51,167 nt of DNA. Origin: an uncultured Oscillospiraceae bacterium. Its GTDB lineage: Bacteria > Bacillota > Clostridia > Oscillospirales > Oscillospiraceae. Positions 50,251 to 51,167 of the stretch are shown here, in pieces. Each line of letters opens with the position of its first letter. Position 1 is the stretch's first letter. The stretch covers positions 1 through 51,167 of the forward strand of contig CALWXQ010000006.1 in the NCBI GenBank assembly GCA_944385545.1, given 5' to 3'. The notes below the pieces were generated by a model. The model was not told where the DNA came from. It made no database searches and was given only the letters and a program-made list of their open reading frames with translations. A program made the position numbers and the translations under genes.

Positions 50251-50781
50251 ATGGCTGAAACTGCGAAATGGTATGTAGTGCATACCTACTCCGGTTATGA
50301 AAACACTGTCAAGGCTACCATCGAAAAAACCGTAGAATCCCGCCAGCTCCACGATCAGATCTTGGCCGTCTCCATTCCTCTGGAGACCGTCACCGAGATC
50401 ACCGAGTCCGGCGCCAGCAAGACCTACGATCGCAAGGTTTACCCCGGTTATGTGCTGGTGAAAATGGTCTACAGCGATGATACCTGGCATGTGATCCGGA
50501 ACATCCGTGGAGTCACCGGCTTCGTCGGGACCTCCAGCAACGATCCCACCCCCCTGACGGAGGAAGAAGTCTACGCCATGGGAGTGGAGAAGAAGGAGAT
50601 CATCGTCAACTACGCCCCGGGCGACATCGTTCGGATCCTGGACGGCCCGCTGAGCTCCTTCACCGGCACTGTCGAAAGTGTTGACGTCGAGCAGAACGCG
50701 GTCAATGTAATCGTGTCCATGTTCGGCCGCGAGACCTCCGTCGAGTTTGAGCTTGACCAGGTGGAGGTCATTTCCCAGTAA
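50251..50781 (+). CDS. nusG: Transcription termination/antitermination factor NusG
   Basis: NusG binds RNA polymerase and modulates pausing and termination. It is 176 aa. The NGN domain begins KWYVVHTYSGYENTVKATIE and has KVYPGYVLVKMV; the C-terminal KOW domain has GDIVRILDGPLSSFTGTVE. The ATG at 50251 is only 11 bases after the secE stop with a weak AAGG site, so translation is probably coupled. The frame is open upstream inside secE but the conserved start is here. Confidence 0.97.
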   Translation: MAETAKWYVVHTYSGYENTVKATIEKTVESRQLHDQILAVSIPLETVTEITESGASKTYDRKVYPGYVLVKMVYSDDTWHVIRNIRGVTGFVGTSSNDPTPLTEEEVYAMGVEKKEIIVNYAPGDIVRILDGPLSSFTGTVESVDVEQNAVNVIVSMFGRETSVEFELDQVEVISQ

Positions 50782-50884
50782 ACGCATCGGGCCGGTTTTC
50801 GGCCGGAACGTGGGAGGGGCGCACGCCCCGCAAAACATGCGATGATTCGCATACTCACCACATCTTATTCAGGAGGTGCTTATT
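50782..50884 (+). other. Leader between nusG and rplK
   Basis: This 100-base spacer holds two G+C-rich hairpins: GGGCCGG/CCGG-type near 50788-50804 and GGGGCG/CGCCCC near 50815-50829. In other bacteria the rplK leader carries signals for ribosomal protein feedback or a promoter. No clear terminator T-run follows. Confidence 0.4.
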
Positions 50885-51167
50885 ATGGCACAGAAAGTCA
50901 CTGGCATTATCAAACTGCAGATCAACGCCGCTAAGGCAACTGCTTCCCCCCCTGTCGGCCCTGCTCTGGGTCAGCACGGCGTGAACATCGCCGCTTTCAT
51001 CAAGGAGTTCAACGCCCGCACCAAGGACATGGAGGGTTACAAGATCCCCGTCGTTATCACGGTCTACGCTGACCGCAGCTTCACCTTCATCACCAAGACT
51101 CCTCCGACCCCCATGCTGATCATGAAGGCCATCGGTCTGGAGAAGGGCTCCGGCGTTCCCAACAAGA
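50885..51167 (+). CDS. rplK: Ribosomal protein uL11 (3' end beyond window)
   Basis: The first 94 codons of L11, the GTPase-centre protein that binds 23S rRNA near helices 43/44. It begins [20 protein letters not shown] with [15 protein letters not shown], the conserved proline-rich segment, and continues to [20 protein letters not shown] precedes ATG. The C-terminal rRNA-binding half is cut off. Confidence 0.96.
   Translation, partial: MAQKVTGIIKLQINAAKATASPPVGPALGQHGVNIAAFIKEFNARTKDMEGYKIPVVITVYADRSFTFITKTPPTPMLIMKAIGLEKGSGVPNK

Overview
The window is ordinary chromosomal DNA, mostly G+C-rich, from an anaerobic Gram-positive bacterium. It most likely belongs to the Clostridia, in or near the Oscillospiraceae (inferred from gene content). 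The evidence is strong AGGAGG-type ribosome binding sites, sigma-A-like promoters, an oxygen-sensitive class III ribonucleotide reductase, an acetate kinase, an ECF vitamin transporter module, HrcA/CIRCE and NrdR sites, and no outer-membrane genes. GTG and TTG starts are common. No rRNA, tRNA, CRISPR array or complete mobile element was seen.

Layout. 1-9000: ackA (cut by the window edge), tmcAL, a YitT-like membrane protein, nrdD with its promoter and two NrdR boxes, galM, a cysteine-rich hypothetical and an M28 peptidase. 9100-12500: a visibly A+T-richer accessory island. It holds a membrane-anchored FGE-like/Fn3 protein, a lipoprotein alpha/beta hydrolase, and gene debris (an HTH/excisionase-like gene fused by deletion to the tail of a histidine kinase, and the last codons of a serine recombinase). 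12500-19975: a complete F-type ATP synthase operon read on the minus strand (atpZ-like, atpI, B, E, F, H, A, G, D, C). Its c subunit carries a two-carboxylate sodium-type site and its a subunit is enlarged.

20100-25600: a plus-strand run of a small membrane protein, recD2, comF and mreB with overlapping or tightly spaced genes, followed by two hypothetical membrane proteins. 25800-31410: htpG with a perfect CIRCE operator, divergent from an ABC-F ATPase and argS. 31500-36100: a two-gene chromate-type transporter, an ABC exporter half, a four-cluster ferredoxin, a Thr-rich lipoprotein and a YtxH-like protein. 36149-45700 (minus strand): a ClpE-like unfoldase, truA, ecfT-ecfA2-ecfA1, an rRNA-type methyltransferase and a class A penicillin-binding protein with a zinc-ribbon-like insert.

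45766-49615: two small proteins, a structured RNA candidate (possibly 6S RNA), a membrane-anchored parvulin foldase with an internal duplication, a TauE/SafE exporter split into two overlapping genes, and ruvX. 49680-end: the conserved rpmG-secE-nusG-rplK transcription/translation cluster, cut within rplK.

Most of the window is core housekeeping. The parts worth following up are the sodium-type ATP synthase with its unusual a subunit, the A+T-rich island and its chimeric debris, the putative ncRNA at 46.4-46.6 kb, the half-size transporter pairs, and the terminator hairpin that contains the next gene's ribosome binding site.
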